DNA from: Phytophthora quininea
Taxonomy: Eukaryota; Oomycota; Peronosporomycetes; Peronosporales; Peronosporaceae
Direction of reading: 5' to 3'
Length of the DNA stretch: 64,000 nucleotides
Assembly: GCA_011947345.1 (NCBI GenBank)
Contig: JAAVTG010000602.1
Coordinates: 62,001 to 126,000, forward strand
Shown: in pieces, positions 45,601-56,133 of the stretch
Position numbering within the stretch: position 1 is the stretch's first letter
Layout: every line of letters starts with the position of its first letter
Made by a program: the position numbers and the translations under genes
The notes under the pieces: model-generated
Database searches by the model: none
The model's input: only the letters and a program-made list of their open reading frames with translations
Told to the model about the DNA's origin: nothing

Positions 45601-46565
45601 CATTGTCGAGCGCTACCTATTTGTCGCGACGAGAACTCACCGGTATTGACTCCACGAGTGCAAGCACAGGTCCAGTTGGAACAAGCTTTGCCGGGTTGTC
45701 TCTGTTAGAGCGGCAGATGGAGTGGCTTCGGAAAAAGCACGACAAAATGGAGGCTGAGCGTCTCCGCCAGGTCGAGGAGAAGGAGCGAGAGCTGACGTTC
45801 CGACCGAAGCTTATTCGCCGTATCACATACTCTGGCGACCGATATTTCAAAGACCAGTCAGGCTCGTCGAATAGTAGGGCTTTATCCCGCAGCGAGAGCA
45901 GCCGACGAGTTACCGACACGGTTGGAGCGGCGATCTTGAAGGAGAAAGCGCTCCCAAAAGTGCCGAGGCTGTCGCACCACCGTCGGTCGCGAAAAAGACT
46001 CCATTGCAAAGCGCATCCATTTCCCAACCTGTGGGCGTTTCCTGCAAGTTGCTAGACATTATGAAGTCGGAATTGGAGGTTTCTTTAGCCACGACGCGAT
46101 CAAATGATGAAAAGCAGCAGCAGGAAAGTGACTTGAGTCATTCAATGAGGAAAGTAGTGCTCCAACCGAGCATGAAGCAGCAACAGAGACTCCAGAAGTG
46201 CCAGAAACAGACCAAACTGAAGCGCCTGTGGAAGTCCTCCAGACAATGCCCCGGCTTGGAGCGATAAGCCGACGGTTGGCGGGCGCAAAGTGGACGTTGA
46301 CTCGAGTGAGACCAAGATGCGGTTGATTCTGCAGGACGCCTCGAAGTTCGAGCTCAGCACGATGTACCGTAAAACGGATCGAAAAGCTGGCAGAGATGGC
46401 GTCGCATTGCATGTCGGACGGCGAGAAGATACGCTCGAGGAGCAAGTGATTGCAGTATTGTTTGACAAGGAAAAAGTGACACAAGATGACGCTGAGCGGT
46501 GGTGGGATCGACATCGGCATCGCTTCGCCGAGTACATTGAGGAGCAACAGCAGGATCGGCATTAG
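39692..46565 (+). CDS. large Sfi1-like repeat protein with a jacalin-type lectin domain
   Basis: About 15 successive frame pieces form one product of roughly 2200 residues if single bases are restored. The breaks lie near 39927, 40540, 40948, 41299, 41652, 43233, 43765, 44543, 44664, 44955, 45400-45510, 45975, 46150 and 46260. The first ATG taken is MADVAAEE. Residues from about 41430 to 43550 hold tandem Trp/aromatic helical units (FVAWKYMTRKLHEHY, FHVWKRHLQQ, AWHTYVQLRNFRALKQRY, CWETWKDKSEGMHLIRQIW). These resemble Sfi1 centrin-binding repeats. Near 43770-44140 lies a beta-rich jacalin-like block (GREVF..., SVYGLRFGTSSGR, IGVFGHADGASINSIGVVM). Coiled coils follow. Introns with GT-AG ends occur near 40950-41018 and 45010-45070. 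Probably a centrin-associated basal-body protein. The region 45180-45540 is unresolved. Confidence 0.65.
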
Positions 46566-46909
46566 GGTATCACTAGCATTTTTTATCTGGCCAAGTGTGG
46601 AGTTAGGACATCGATGCGGACTAGTCAGGGCAACAACAACAACAACAACAAAATCGCGAATCGTCGATCTGCCTTATTCGTACTTAACGATTCGGAGTTT
46701 CAAAAAAGTAGTATCTCCTGCACCCGATTCTAACAAATTTATCTCACATCGCATATCCTTCCTTACAAATATCAAGTGTAACAGTCTGTAGCGGCAGCTA
46801 CCTGATCCCAAGCACTTTCGCGTTTTTCAAACAGCTTTTCATCAATCCGTCGGTCATTTCTACGCTTCCTGCGTCCATCCACCGCTCGGAGCTCGCTCCC
46901 GGTACCGCC
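46566..46909. other. intergenic stretch between two plus-strand genes
   Basis: Contains the AAC microsatellite and, near 46854, TCATTTC, an initiator-like match 56 bp upstream of the CEP95 ATG. No gene is supported. Confidence 0.45.
46631..46652 (+). repeat. (AAC)n microsatellite
   Basis: About seven CAA/AAC units just 3' of the Sfi1-like gene. Confidence 0.9.
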
Positions 46910-49148
46910 ATGCAACCGACATCCCCACACGCTAGCGCGTCCCCTGCATCGAACACACCAACAGCCGCTGCAAACGACCATGAGATGACCGAGAAATCGC
47001 CGTCGGAACAAACCAACGAATTGTCGGACGAATCCCGACGCCTTGTCGATGATACCAACGTGTTGCTGGCTCGGCTGGGCTTCGGAGATCGAGCGTTTGC
47101 TAATGTGTCGGATTTGGTGGCCAGCGTGTCGTCGATGAGCGTGGCCATCTACGAAAAACTCTTCCAATTCCGCCTGCGGGACGTCGAGCGAGTGCCGACG
47201 ACCAGAGGGCACTATGCGCACAACGCACAACTGGTGGCCAGTGCACTACAATCAGCTCTATTGGAGCAGAGTGTGGACGATGATCTAGTCGATGAACACA
47301 CTGGCGAGCGACTGATCGCAGGAGATCTCGGCAGCATTCGGAGACTGTTGACTATGCTGGAACATGTGTATATGTTATTGTTCGAGGAGACTCAGGAGGT
47401 TGGAGACAGACTACGGGACGAGAGTTTCGCCAGTCTAGGAATGATGGAGAATGAGATGATTGCCAAGAAGAGAGTGCCACCGAAAGTGGCAAGGAAGCAA
47501 AGGAAGGAGAGAGGACCACCGAAGAGTGACGACCCTATGCGGTCGAGTTTAAGAGAGAAGAGAGTGAGTACGACGACGACGAGACGGATTACTGCTAGTC
47601 GAAAGCAGGAGGAAGTTCGTGGCGGACGTGCGGTCACAGCAGATTCACGACACAAGAGAGTCTCGACTAGGAGTGGGGCGGACGAATCTCGACTTGAAAA
47701 GGCGACTAAGAGAGCGGAGGTGATTGCTGAGAACAACAAGAAGCGGTCCCGAATGCTTGAACAATCTTTCAGAGCCAGCCACAGTAGCAGAGCGGAGATT
47801 GCAGCTAAGGAAGCGAGTAAGAGAAGAGCTGAAGGTTCTGGGGTGTTAACCAAGTCAACGAAATCCCAAGCGAGAAAGCCGGCAGAGGACGACAAGAATT
47901 TGCTTGAAACGAAGCCTTACAAACGCTTTATAGCTGCTGGAGGTGACGACTCGGATGACGATGCACCGGAAGTGCCAGCTTCCAACGATGATCTCCCGGT
48001 CGAGGACGCAGACGATAAGCGCGGCGTGTTCTTCGAGGGCGTATCGTCCGTTCAGCACGACAGCAACGAGAGCATGCACTTCATCGAGGAAGAAAGTGCC
48101 TTGGCCCATAACTTCTCTTTCGATGGAGCAGACCGAGATACGACGAAAAAGAGATGACACGAAACTCCGAGAAAGTTGACGAGATGGTGGAGGCCACTGG
48201 TCCTTCATCACCACCTCAGAAGAGCACCAACCAGCAGGAAGCTGAAGAAGAGGACGAACCGACGACCAGTCCCGTCAGAAAGAAAGTAGCACGCAACGAG
48301 CCTCACGCACCGAATCGTGTTCCAACGTCTCGCAAGACCAAGAAGGACCCATCCAAGTCTCTGTACCCCCTGCTTCCGAAGACGAAACGAAGCGCAGCGA
48401 CGTCAAAAGCTCAAGCACAGCAGCTACGCTACAAACTGTCGCTAAAAACCACCTGCAAGACCTTCGTCAGCGCGAAGCTTCTCAAAGAAAACACTTGGAG
48501 CGAGCGTACAAGTCTGGAGAGCACTTGGCCAACGTCGACAAGATTCGGTCTCGTAGGTTTGAACAAGACGTTCGTCTGCGTCGAATTGCCGTCGGAATGG
48601 AGGCGAAAATTGAAGAGGAGAAGCAACTACGACACGCGATGCACCACTTGCTCGATCTGGAGAAGGAGAAACTTCGCGAAGAAACCCGTCTAACTACCTC
48701 GGTGCTCAAGCAGATCCAGAGGGAGCATTCCGAACGCGAGCAGGCCATGGAGAACTTCTACGCAAACCAGATCAAGCTCGTGCAGGAGCAGACCCAACGA
48801 GAGGCCAAGGAGCGAGAGTTGGTGGAGAAGGCGCAACGCGAAGCGTCCGAGAAAATGATGAGAGAGCTTCGTAAAGACCGCGAGAGCCAACTGGCGGCAC
48901 TGCTGCAGGAGAAACAGCATTTAGCCGAGACGCGCAGGTTCCGCCACGCCTCCAAGATGGCCCAGCAACTGGAAAAGACGGACGAAGTCTCGACCAGGAA
49001 GACCGATGCGTTCTACACTGCGGCAATGAAGGCTCGAGAACGACGCACTTCGAAATCTCCACTTCGAAGCAGCTCAGTAAGAACATATCGCAGTGAGGTG
49101 AAGCGCACGCAGCGGTCACCAAAAGTCACTAAACGAAATAACACTTGA
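46910..49148 (+). CDS. CEP95: centrosomal protein CEP95-like
   Basis: The N-terminal ~130 residues match the CEP95/CCDC45 calponin-homology-like domain. Marks are LVDDTNVLLARLGF, IYEKLFQFRL, AHNAQLVASALQ, LIAGDLGSIRRLLTMLEHVY. A long basic, Ser/Lys-rich middle follows. Then comes a conserved C-terminal coiled coil (KIRSRRFEQDVRLRRI, EREQAMENFYANQIKLVQEQ) also typical of CEP95. Frame breaks near 48150 (A5 run) and 48420 are single-base losses; correction gives 746 residues. CEP95 localises to centrosomes and spindle poles in animals. Its neighbour with Sfi1-like repeats suggests both serve the flagellar basal body of zoospores (inference). Confidence 0.82.
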
Positions 49149-49184
49149 GTCGATTGGTATTCACAAGTGCGCGGTTCCTTTGCT

Positions 49185-51602
49185 TTACAATGTGTACTTG
49201 CGCGAACGAGCTAACAGGTCGGCAGCGTGAATGACGCCTTGCAGCTTGCCCCGGCAGGTGACGAAAAGCTGTGGGCAGTTGTGGACCGACAGCAGCAAAA
49301 TGACGTGGCTGGCAAACGTATCGCGAGGCACGTGGAAATGTTCGTCCTCCAGGGTCAACAGCTCAAGCTGCACCAAGTCCACAACGTCGGTTGTCTCGGA
49401 CGCTGGATGTGAAAGCACTGCTGCTTGTTCGGAAGTGAGGCCGGCCACTGCCACGCTGTTCGTCGTATTTTTCCCGCTATGGAGACTCAACTCCCATTGC
49501 ACAACAAGCGCCTCCAGCTCGTCGCGAGTGGCAACTCCGAGCAGCACCATCGTCTTCGAGTTGTCAACGACGGGAAACAGACGCACGATCTTGCCGCTCT
49601 TCTTGCCGCTACTCGTCACATGCAGCAAGTGTTTGATCGAAGCCAGAGTCTGCCGACGGACGAGGTAGTAAGGCGGCACGTCGCGCATGAGGTCTCCAGC
49701 AGTCAGCGAGTACGACTTTTGCTTGGTGAGATCAGGCCACTGCGGTAAGTTCTTTTGGCGGCCCATCGTCTCGTACATGTCAAGCGAGAAGAAGAGCGTT
49801 ACTGCACGCCCAACAATCACGCACAGCAGCACTGGGATCATGTAGCTGAGCTGACCAGTGAGTTCAAATACAATCACAGCAATGCTAATCGTCCCTGTAA
49901 CGCCAGCCGTAAAGCTAGCAGCGCCAACAACAGCGTAGCCGGCAACAAGAAGCTCTCCCTCGCTCAATATCACCACCATCTCACCGAACAACCGACCAAA
50001 CGCAGCGCCAATGGCGAACACGGGCGTGACGATGCCGCTTGGAACAAATACCGTAGCACTGATTGCCGTGGACCAGAATCGAACCACCACATAGGCAAAT
50101 AAGTTGAGCACTAGCGATGGCGACGTCCAAGACCCTCCGAAATCAACCTCCAAGTGAGTAGACACCTTATCGGACGCCAAATTGTCGGCAGAAAACATGT
50201 CGTTGATCGTCTGGCGCTGGGTGAGCTGCATGAAGCTGCCCACCGGGAACTCGACAAGCGAAAACAGGAACGCGACAAGCGCCGCATAAGCGAACGGTGC
50301 AAGGCCAGGGTAGTTGCCACACCAGCGCAGGAGATACTCATCTTCGAAGCGCTTCTTCAATCGCAGGATCATCCGGAACGTACGCACAAACAAAGCAGCG
50401 AGCAGGCCGCAGATAGCTGCAAGGAGGAGGAAGAACGCGATCTCGAAGGTCTCGTAGGGAAGTGCGTCAAACTCTGTCGTGAACAGCGTGCCATACGAGC
50501 CTGCCAGTAGACTATTGAGTGCACGGAAGACGACGACTCCAACTACAGACGCGAAGAAGGCGCGCCAGTAGTTCGACGTCACATAGTACGACGTGGTGAC
50601 TTCGATACTGAACAGCACGCCTCCAACAGGAGCGCCAAAGCTCGCAGTGACGCCGACCGCACAAGCTGCAGCCAGTACGTGATGCGTCAGGTCCTTGGAG
50701 TTCCTAATCTGCTCGAACAGTGGCAGACGCAGCAATTGACGTGCGATAATAGAGCTCAGATGTACGAACGGTCCTTCCTTTCCAATCGAGAGTCCACTGC
50801 CCAGCGCCAGGGTCAGTCCAAAGCACTTGGCCACCAACGCTCTTGCCGACAAATAGTGTGGGAACGGGAAACCTCCCAAGATACTCTTCATCTCTGGGAT
50901 TCCTGATCCGGCAGCTTCGGGGCACACCAACACTGTGACGCCCACTCCAACCAGCAAGATGACCACTCGGAAGAGGACGTTGAACAAATACTCTGGCAAA
51001 TAGCCTCCTCCCATGGAGGTGAAGGCTGCATGCCACTTTGTAAAAACGAGTACTCCAGCGTCCACACTCCACGCTGTCACAGAGGCTAGGAAGCCCAGCA
51101 GCAACAGGAAGACCCAGGAGCTCTGTAGAAAAGAGCTCATGCTCTCTCTCTGCAATATCGTCCTTGCTAGCGGTACGGACGCAGAGTCCATTGGTAAAGA
51201 GTCTGAGGAGCTTGATGTTGGGCTTGAGGGGTCTCCACGGGCCTCTCCCTGCCATTCTTCATCACTGTCGTTGTCGCTGTCGTCCAGAAGCTGGAGGGGC
51301 CGATAACGAGCATTCACGGCGCTCTTCTGCGGCCCTGACTGCTTCATCGTCATCTTCGCGAGGTCTAGAGCTGCAGACGGCGACCACGTCTCCGACCACG
51401 AGCCTGTATTGGTCGTATCTGCGTCGGAAGCGGCAGTATGCGGGTTTTGAGACGTCTTGGGAGATAGAGAACTCTGACTCTCACTGAGATTAACCACGCG
51501 AACGGTTAATGATGGTGGATTAGAAGAGGCTGCAGAAGCGATAGAGCTATCCACGGACGCTTGAGACGCAGCGCGAGTGCCGCTAGACGCCGGCGAAGAC
51601 AT
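49185..51602 (-). CDS. CLC-family chloride channel or transporter
   Basis: 805 residues from MSSPASSGT (ATG at 51602), a clean frame. About ten to eleven membrane segments contain the CLC selectivity motifs GSGIPEM, GKEGPFVHLSS (with the gating Glu) and a FVPSGIVTPVFAIGAAFGR variant of the GxFxP region. Two CBS domains end the protein (from about DLMRDVPPYYLV; the second near DVVDLVQLELLTLEDEHFHV, ending GVIHAADLLARS). The acidic, Ser-rich N-terminus is cytoplasmic. Channel versus Cl/H exchanger cannot be told from motifs alone. It ends 36 bp from CEP95, tail to tail. Confidence 0.92.
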   Translation of the reverse strand: MSSPASSGTRAASQASVDSSIASAASSNPPSLTVRVVNLSESQSSLSPKTSQNPHTAASDADTTNTGSWSETWSPSAALDLAKMTMKQSGPQKSAVNARYRPLQLLDDSDNDSDEEWQGEARGDPSSPTSSSSDSLPMDSASVPLARTILQRESMSSFLQSSWVFLLLLGFLASVTAWSVDAGVLVFTKWHAAFTSMGGGYLPEYLFNVLFRVVILLVGVGVTVLVCPEAAGSGIPEMKSILGGFPFPHYLSARALVAKCFGLTLALGSGLSIGKEGPFVHLSSIIARQLLRLPLFEQIRNSKDLTHHVLAAACAVGVTASFGAPVGGVLFSIEVTTSYYVTSNYWRAFFASVVGVVVFRALNSLLAGSYGTLFTTEFDALPYETFEIAFFLLLAAICGLLAALFVRTFRMILRLKKRFEDEYLLRWCGNYPGLAPFAYAALVAFLFSLVEFPVGSFMQLTQRQTINDMFSADNLASDKVSTHLEVDFGGSWTSPSLVLNLFAYVVVRFWSTAISATVFVPSGIVTPVFAIGAAFGRLFGEMVVILSEGELLVAGYAVVGAASFTAGVTGTISIAVIVFELTGQLSYMIPVLLCVIVGRAVTLFFSLDMYETMGRQKNLPQWPDLTKQKSYSLTAGDLMRDVPPYYLVRRQTLASIKHLLHVTSSGKKSGKIVRLFPVVDNSKTMVLLGVATRDELEALVVQWELSLHSGKNTTNSVAVAGLTSEQAAVLSHPASETTDVVDLVQLELLTLEDEHFHVPRDTFASHVILLLSVHNCPQLFVTCRGKLQGVIHAADLLARSRKYTL

Positions 51603-51820
51603 CGCTCCCCGTACCGATGGTGCAGGTCCAGAACTGAGCAAACTGTGCTACGTGCGACTGTCGAGGTTTTGGATTGGCCGAATTTATACTTGACTTTCGT
51701 ATACTTTTGACTTAGGTACGAGGAGTGAGCAAACTACCTTTCGGTGGTCGAAAGGCACGTTGCACTCGAAAGATGTTTGTTGGTTGTAGTGCTCCCTAAT
51801 ATTTATCTCTATGTGTCTAG

Positions 51821-53569
51821 CTACATTTCATTCGCTAGGATCTTGTGGAGCTTGTACAGTGCATCTGCAGCAGTTGGTCGTTCCTTGGGGTCGATTGATA
51901 CGCAGGCCAGTCCCAGAGCCACAATTGACTCTGGTGCGGCTGGGGAGAAGTCGATCTGCAGCTTGCCCATGGCCACCAGCTGCAAGATCGCGGTCTCAGG
52001 GATCACCCGACTCGCGTCAAAGCTCTCCTTGGCGTGTGTGTACGGCAGTACGTGCTCGTCCAGTTCGGACAGCACCACGCCGAACGAGAAGATGTCGGCC
52101 TTGTCATCGTAGCGCTCGCCCATCATCACCTCGGGCGCCATCCAGCGGGACGTGCCGATGCCGCCAGTCATGGTCAAGTCCGAGCGCTCTCGAGAGACAC
52201 CAAAGTCGGTGAGTTTGGCATCCAATGTGCCGGTCAGCAGAATGTTCTTGGACTTGAGGTCGCGGTGCAGCACCGGCGTCGACAGCGAGTGGAGATACGT
52301 GAGCCCATGCGCCACGTGCAGCGCGATCCGGGCCTTGCACCGGTCGAATCCGATGGGGTAGTTGAGCTCATCGTAAGTCATCAGCAATGACCGCAGGTCG
52401 CCTCCTTCCATGTACTCGGTCAACACACAGAGGTCGAGCAGCGAGTCCCAGGCGACCCCGACGAACCGAACGATCCGCTCGTGGTGCAGCGTCGCCATCA
52501 TTTTGACCTCTGTCAGAAAAGTGTTGACTTGCTTGACGCTCTTACGCATTTCCGGCAGCAGCATCTTGATGGCGACCGCCTCGTCGTTGAAGTATCCCGT
52601 GTGGACTTCGCCAAAGCCGCCTCGACTGATGAGTTCACTGATGAAAACCTTTTCGCGAGGCACGCGGGCCGTGACGATCGTTTCGTCCTCCCACAGATTC
52701 GGCAGCGTCCGCGGCTCCATCCTACTTTCCTGTGAGTATGAACATTCAGAGCCCAGAGTGATGGCGTCGAGGGCGCTGGCTGGGGTCGGATAACCGGCAT
52801 AGCTTTGGGCTAACACGGGGATTGCTGTGTCTTTGTAGTTGCTGTCGTCACGGCGTCGTCTCCACCTCACGACGACGAAGGCCATCACTGCAAGAACCGA
52901 GGCCACCCCGGCGATGATCGCGACGACTGCTCCTCCAGCGATACCTGTGTGGCTTGTGCTTGAACCAGTGACAAGTCCAATGCCGCTGCCGCTTTCGTAT
53001 GCCCACACGGGACCCTCGCTGCCGGAGCTGGGAGTCAACGGATTGACGTAGAACTTGTAGCGGCCTTGAATGCACTTGCCGCTGGAGATCTCGTCGCTGT
53101 TTAGAGTGAACTGTAGATAAGGTTTACTTCCGCAGTCGCCGTCGTCGAACAGCAGCACGATGGCTGTGCCGTTGGCGAAAAGACTCACGATATCTGTCGA
53201 GTTGGTGTCCACCGACGTCTTCTCGCAGGTACCCGATGCTGGGTAGACCGATGTCCGCACCAAATTACTGCAGCCGACGTGTCCATATTCCTCCATGATC
53301 ATGTAGTCGAAGTCCTTGAAAATGTCGGACGCGTAGGCGAATCTGTCGGACACTTCGCAAGTTTCGGACACGAATAACATGTAGGTGCCGAGGTCGTGGG
53401 CCGTGCAGGTTTCCGCCGTACAGTTCGGTACTTGGGCCATTGTCAAGACGTTGGGAGTGCCGGCGCAGCGACTGCCCGTGTAGATTTCCCTCGCTGCAAA
53501 CGACGCCAGTCCTCGCTTGAAATGCGACCCTACCACCAACACCGAGAGCAACCACCGGCAGGGCGACAT
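51821..53569 (-). CDS. TKL receptor-like kinase, copy 1
   Basis: 582 residues. Signal peptide (about 1-26), then a small cysteine-rich ectodomain with NxT sites and motifs RFAYAS, SLFANGTAIVLLFDDGDC and DEISSGKC. A membrane helix lies at about 210-235 (AVVAIIAGVASVLAVMAF), then RWRRRR stop-transfer. The kinase domain (about 305-575) has GGFGEV, AIKMLL, HRDLKSKN, DFGVSR and APEVMMGERYDDKADIFSFG, all intact, so it should be active. The substrate and ligand are unknown. Clean single exon. Its paralogue lies upstream in tandem. This is the oomycete TKL-RLK type, related to plant/animal Raf-like kinases. Confidence 0.93.
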   Translation of the reverse strand: MSPCRWLLSVLVVGSHFKRGLASFAAREIYTGSRCAGTPNVLTMAQVPNCTAETCTAHDLGTYMLFVSETCEVSDRFAYASDIFKDFDYMIMEEYGHVGCSNLVRTSVYPASGTCEKTSVDTNSTDIVSLFANGTAIVLLFDDGDCGSKPYLQFTLNSDEISSGKCIQGRYKFYVNPLTPSSGSEGPVWAYESGSGIGLVTGSSTSHTGIAGGAVVAIIAGVASVLAVMAFVVVRWRRRRDDSNYKDTAIPVLAQSYAGYPTPASALDAITLGSECSYSQESRMEPRTLPNLWEDETIVTARVPREKVFISELISRGGFGEVHTGYFNDEAVAIKMLLPEMRKSVKQVNTFLTEVKMMATLHHERIVRFVGVAWDSLLDLCVLTEYMEGGDLRSLLMTYDELNYPIGFDRCKARIALHVAHGLTYLHSLSTPVLHRDLKSKNILLTGTLDAKLTDFGVSRERSDLTMTGGIGTSRWMAPEVMMGERYDDKADIFSFGVVLSELDEHVLPYTHAKESFDASRVIPETAILQLVAMGKLQIDFSPAAPESIVALGLACVSIDPKERPTAADALYKLHKILANEM

Positions 53570-54168
53570 AGTGACCCGACCCGACCGATGTCCTCGGTTT
53601 GCTGACGGAGAAGGCGAAGTGAACGACCACGAGGGCTGTCAAGTGGGCGCTGACGGGACGAAGACAAGTGTTTCGCCCCTTTCTATCGGGACCCCATCGG
53701 CATTCGGTCTCCCGAGATTGGCGGATCGATGGCGATTCCAGCCTCCCCATCGCGGAGAGAGTTCTCGGTGTGCTTGGGGAGGCGAGCCGGACGATTTTGT
53801 TGTTGCAGTCCGACCACGAAAGACTGCAGCCGGGATTCTGCTGGTAAAGAGCGGGTCTTTGGTCTCCAACGTTGCCCGCAGCATGTTTCGCCACCGAGAG
53901 TCTGCGATGCCATCGTGACGATGGAGAGCTCTAGCCAGCACCAGCTATTTAATACCGCGGTCAGAAGCTTCAATCTAGTTGTTCTACATCGAGAGCTGCG
54001 AGCACTGCTCGCCGAGCAGGCTCTTCTCGCAATAAACGCACCGGCTAGCGTGACGTTTTACAGCAACGCCATCATTGCTTTCTGAAAGGCAACTTCCATG
54101 TCAACAGATCAACCAGATTACCACTCGAGACTTCATTTAACCTCACATTATCCACTTTTCCTCTGTTG
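53570..54168. other. intergenic stretch between the two kinases
   Basis: 600 bases holding the promoter and leader of copy 1. Frames here on either strand (up to 209 codons) overlap the kinase frame or lack domains and are rejected. Confidence 0.4.
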
Positions 54169-55932
54169 TCATAGATATCCTACCGATACATCGGTGCTCG
54201 AACTCCGCCTGAATCCAGTCGAGATCACATGCAGCTTGTAGAGCGCTTGTGCAGCCGTTGGTCGGTCCTTCGGGTCCACCGCCACGCAAGCCAAGCCCAG
54301 CTCCGTAATAGCGTTCGGTTTGGTAGCTGAAAAGTTCACTTGCAGTTTTCCCGACGCGACGAGGTTTGCGACCATGGCGCTGGGCATTTTCCGACCGGGG
54401 TTGTTGTTGTCCTTGACGTGCGAATACGGCAGCGAGTGCAAGTCCAACTCGGAGAGCACAACTCCCAGCGAAAACACGTCGGCCTTGTCGTCATACCTTT
54501 CGCCCAGAAGCACTTCGGGCGCCATCCACAGCGACGTGCCCACAGCAGCAGTGAGAGTGTACTCTGCGTGCTCTCTAGAAATGCCAAAGTCGGTGACTTT
54601 GGCCTTCATATTTCTGCTGAGGAGAATATTCCTCGACTTTAGATCGCGATGCAGCACTGGCGGGTCCAAGGAGTGCAGATACGTCAACGCATCGGCAACG
54701 TTCAGCGCGATGGTCACTTTGGTCTCGTTAAAGCCGACCGGCGCGTTGTTCGCTTCGTACGAGGCCAGCAACGACCGCAAGTCTCCGCCTCGCATGAACT
54801 CGGTCAGTACGCACAAATCTGCGAACGAATCCCACGCTGCGCCGATGAATTTGACAATCCGAGGGTGTTCTAGTCTCGACATGAGCTTAACCTCCTCCAA
54901 GAACGCGTTGAGATGCTTGACGTTCTTGCGATGCTCCGGCAGAAGCATTTTGACAGCGACGCGCCTTTTGTTGAACGTTCCCACGAGAACCTGTCCGCTG
55001 GCCCCAGTGCTGATCAGTTCACCAATTGCAATTTTATCGCGGTCAACGCGAACTGCAGCGAGCTCTTCGTCGTCCCAGAAGTAGCTGATACTTCTCTCCA
55101 CTCTACCCTCCAGCTCGTATGACCTAGAGCTGGGGTGACTGCCTGTGCTGAAGATGGTGCTCTTGTGCGCGTTGCCTGGAGACGAGTAATTGTCGTAGTC
55201 TACGTGCTCTGACGAATTACTTCCCGCGAGCTTGTGGGATGGCCGTCGTCGGTTCCAAGCGAAAATGGCCAGCATGACGCCGACCGCAGTCGCGAAGAGG
55301 ATGATGCAGACGATGGCAATGCTGTCGTATCCGTAGCTCGACGAATCGCTGGTGTTTGTGGTTCCTTCAGAGCTTGAGTTTGTCTATTGTGGAATTTGGG
55401 AGACTCGCACTCGTGTAGATCTTGTAGCGGTCTCGGGTACATTCCCCGCTCGAGATCTCTCCGCTGTCCAGCGAAATCTGTACGTAGGGATCTCCATCGC
55501 AGGTCTTGCCATTGTACAAAGCAACCACTGCTGATCCGTTCGCGAAGAGTACGGCGATGATAGAGTAGGTGCTATACAGCGACGAGATGGCGCAGCGTCC
55601 TGTAGCTGGCAGCACCGTCGTCAAGATCAGATCCTCGCAGTTGTCTTTTTGGTAGTCCTCCACTACGATGTAGTTGAACTCCCCGTAGGTCTGATCAGCG
55701 TACGCGAATCTGTCGGAGACATTGCAGTCGAGCGACACGAAGAACGTCGAGCTGTTGACTTGGACGGTGGTGCATTGGTCGTTGACACAGTCGGAGACCG
55801 TGCTCAGACTCGCGACGGTGGGGGTGCCGGTGCAGTCGTCGACGTCGTACAGCTGTTGAGCCGTCCAAGTCGCTGCGGCGGCCGACTGCAGCAGCAAGAC
55901 GAGGGAGACGACGGTGAGTCCCCCACGGGCAT
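54169..55932 (-). CDS. TKL receptor-like kinase, copy 2
   Basis: Paralogue of copy 1 with the same ectodomain-TM-kinase layout. The ATG at 55932 is in frame only if one G is added to the GGGGG run just after it, giving MPVGGLTVVSLVLLLQSAAAA, a textbook signal peptide. A second offset, a one-base gain near 55388, follows the ectodomain. The corrected length is 587 residues. Ectodomain: CTGTPTVA, RFAYADQ, VLFANGSAVVALYNG, GEISSGEC. Membrane helix: DSIAIVCIILFATAVGVMLAIF. Kinase: ISTGASGQV, AVKMLL, HRDLKSRN, DFGISR, APEVLLGERYDDKADVFSLG, all present. The glycine loop reads GASGQ, a conservative variant. Divergent promoter with the TIR-NACHT gene. Confidence 0.85.
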
Positions 55933-56133
55933 CGTCAAAGCCGGTTGTGTGGTTGGACGGAGGAGAATGAAGCCTCAGGACCAGACAGAACAGAATCCGT
56001 CGGTGCTTCCACGATGTGTTTGGTGGCAGGCTGCCAGCGATACAGTGCAAGCACTGAAGGAGTCCGCCCCATCCTCAACCCAGCCAGAGAGCGTAAACAC
56101 TAAGGGCGACCCGGTTGGTCTCCATGACTCATA

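Noticed and set aside
46631..46652. AAC microsatellite as a coding or regulatory element
   Set aside because: Simple repeat outside genes with no other signal.
53265..53894. 209-codon minus-strand frame at the RLK 1 5' end
   Set aside because: Overlaps the RLK 1 coding region in another frame and has no domain or good start.
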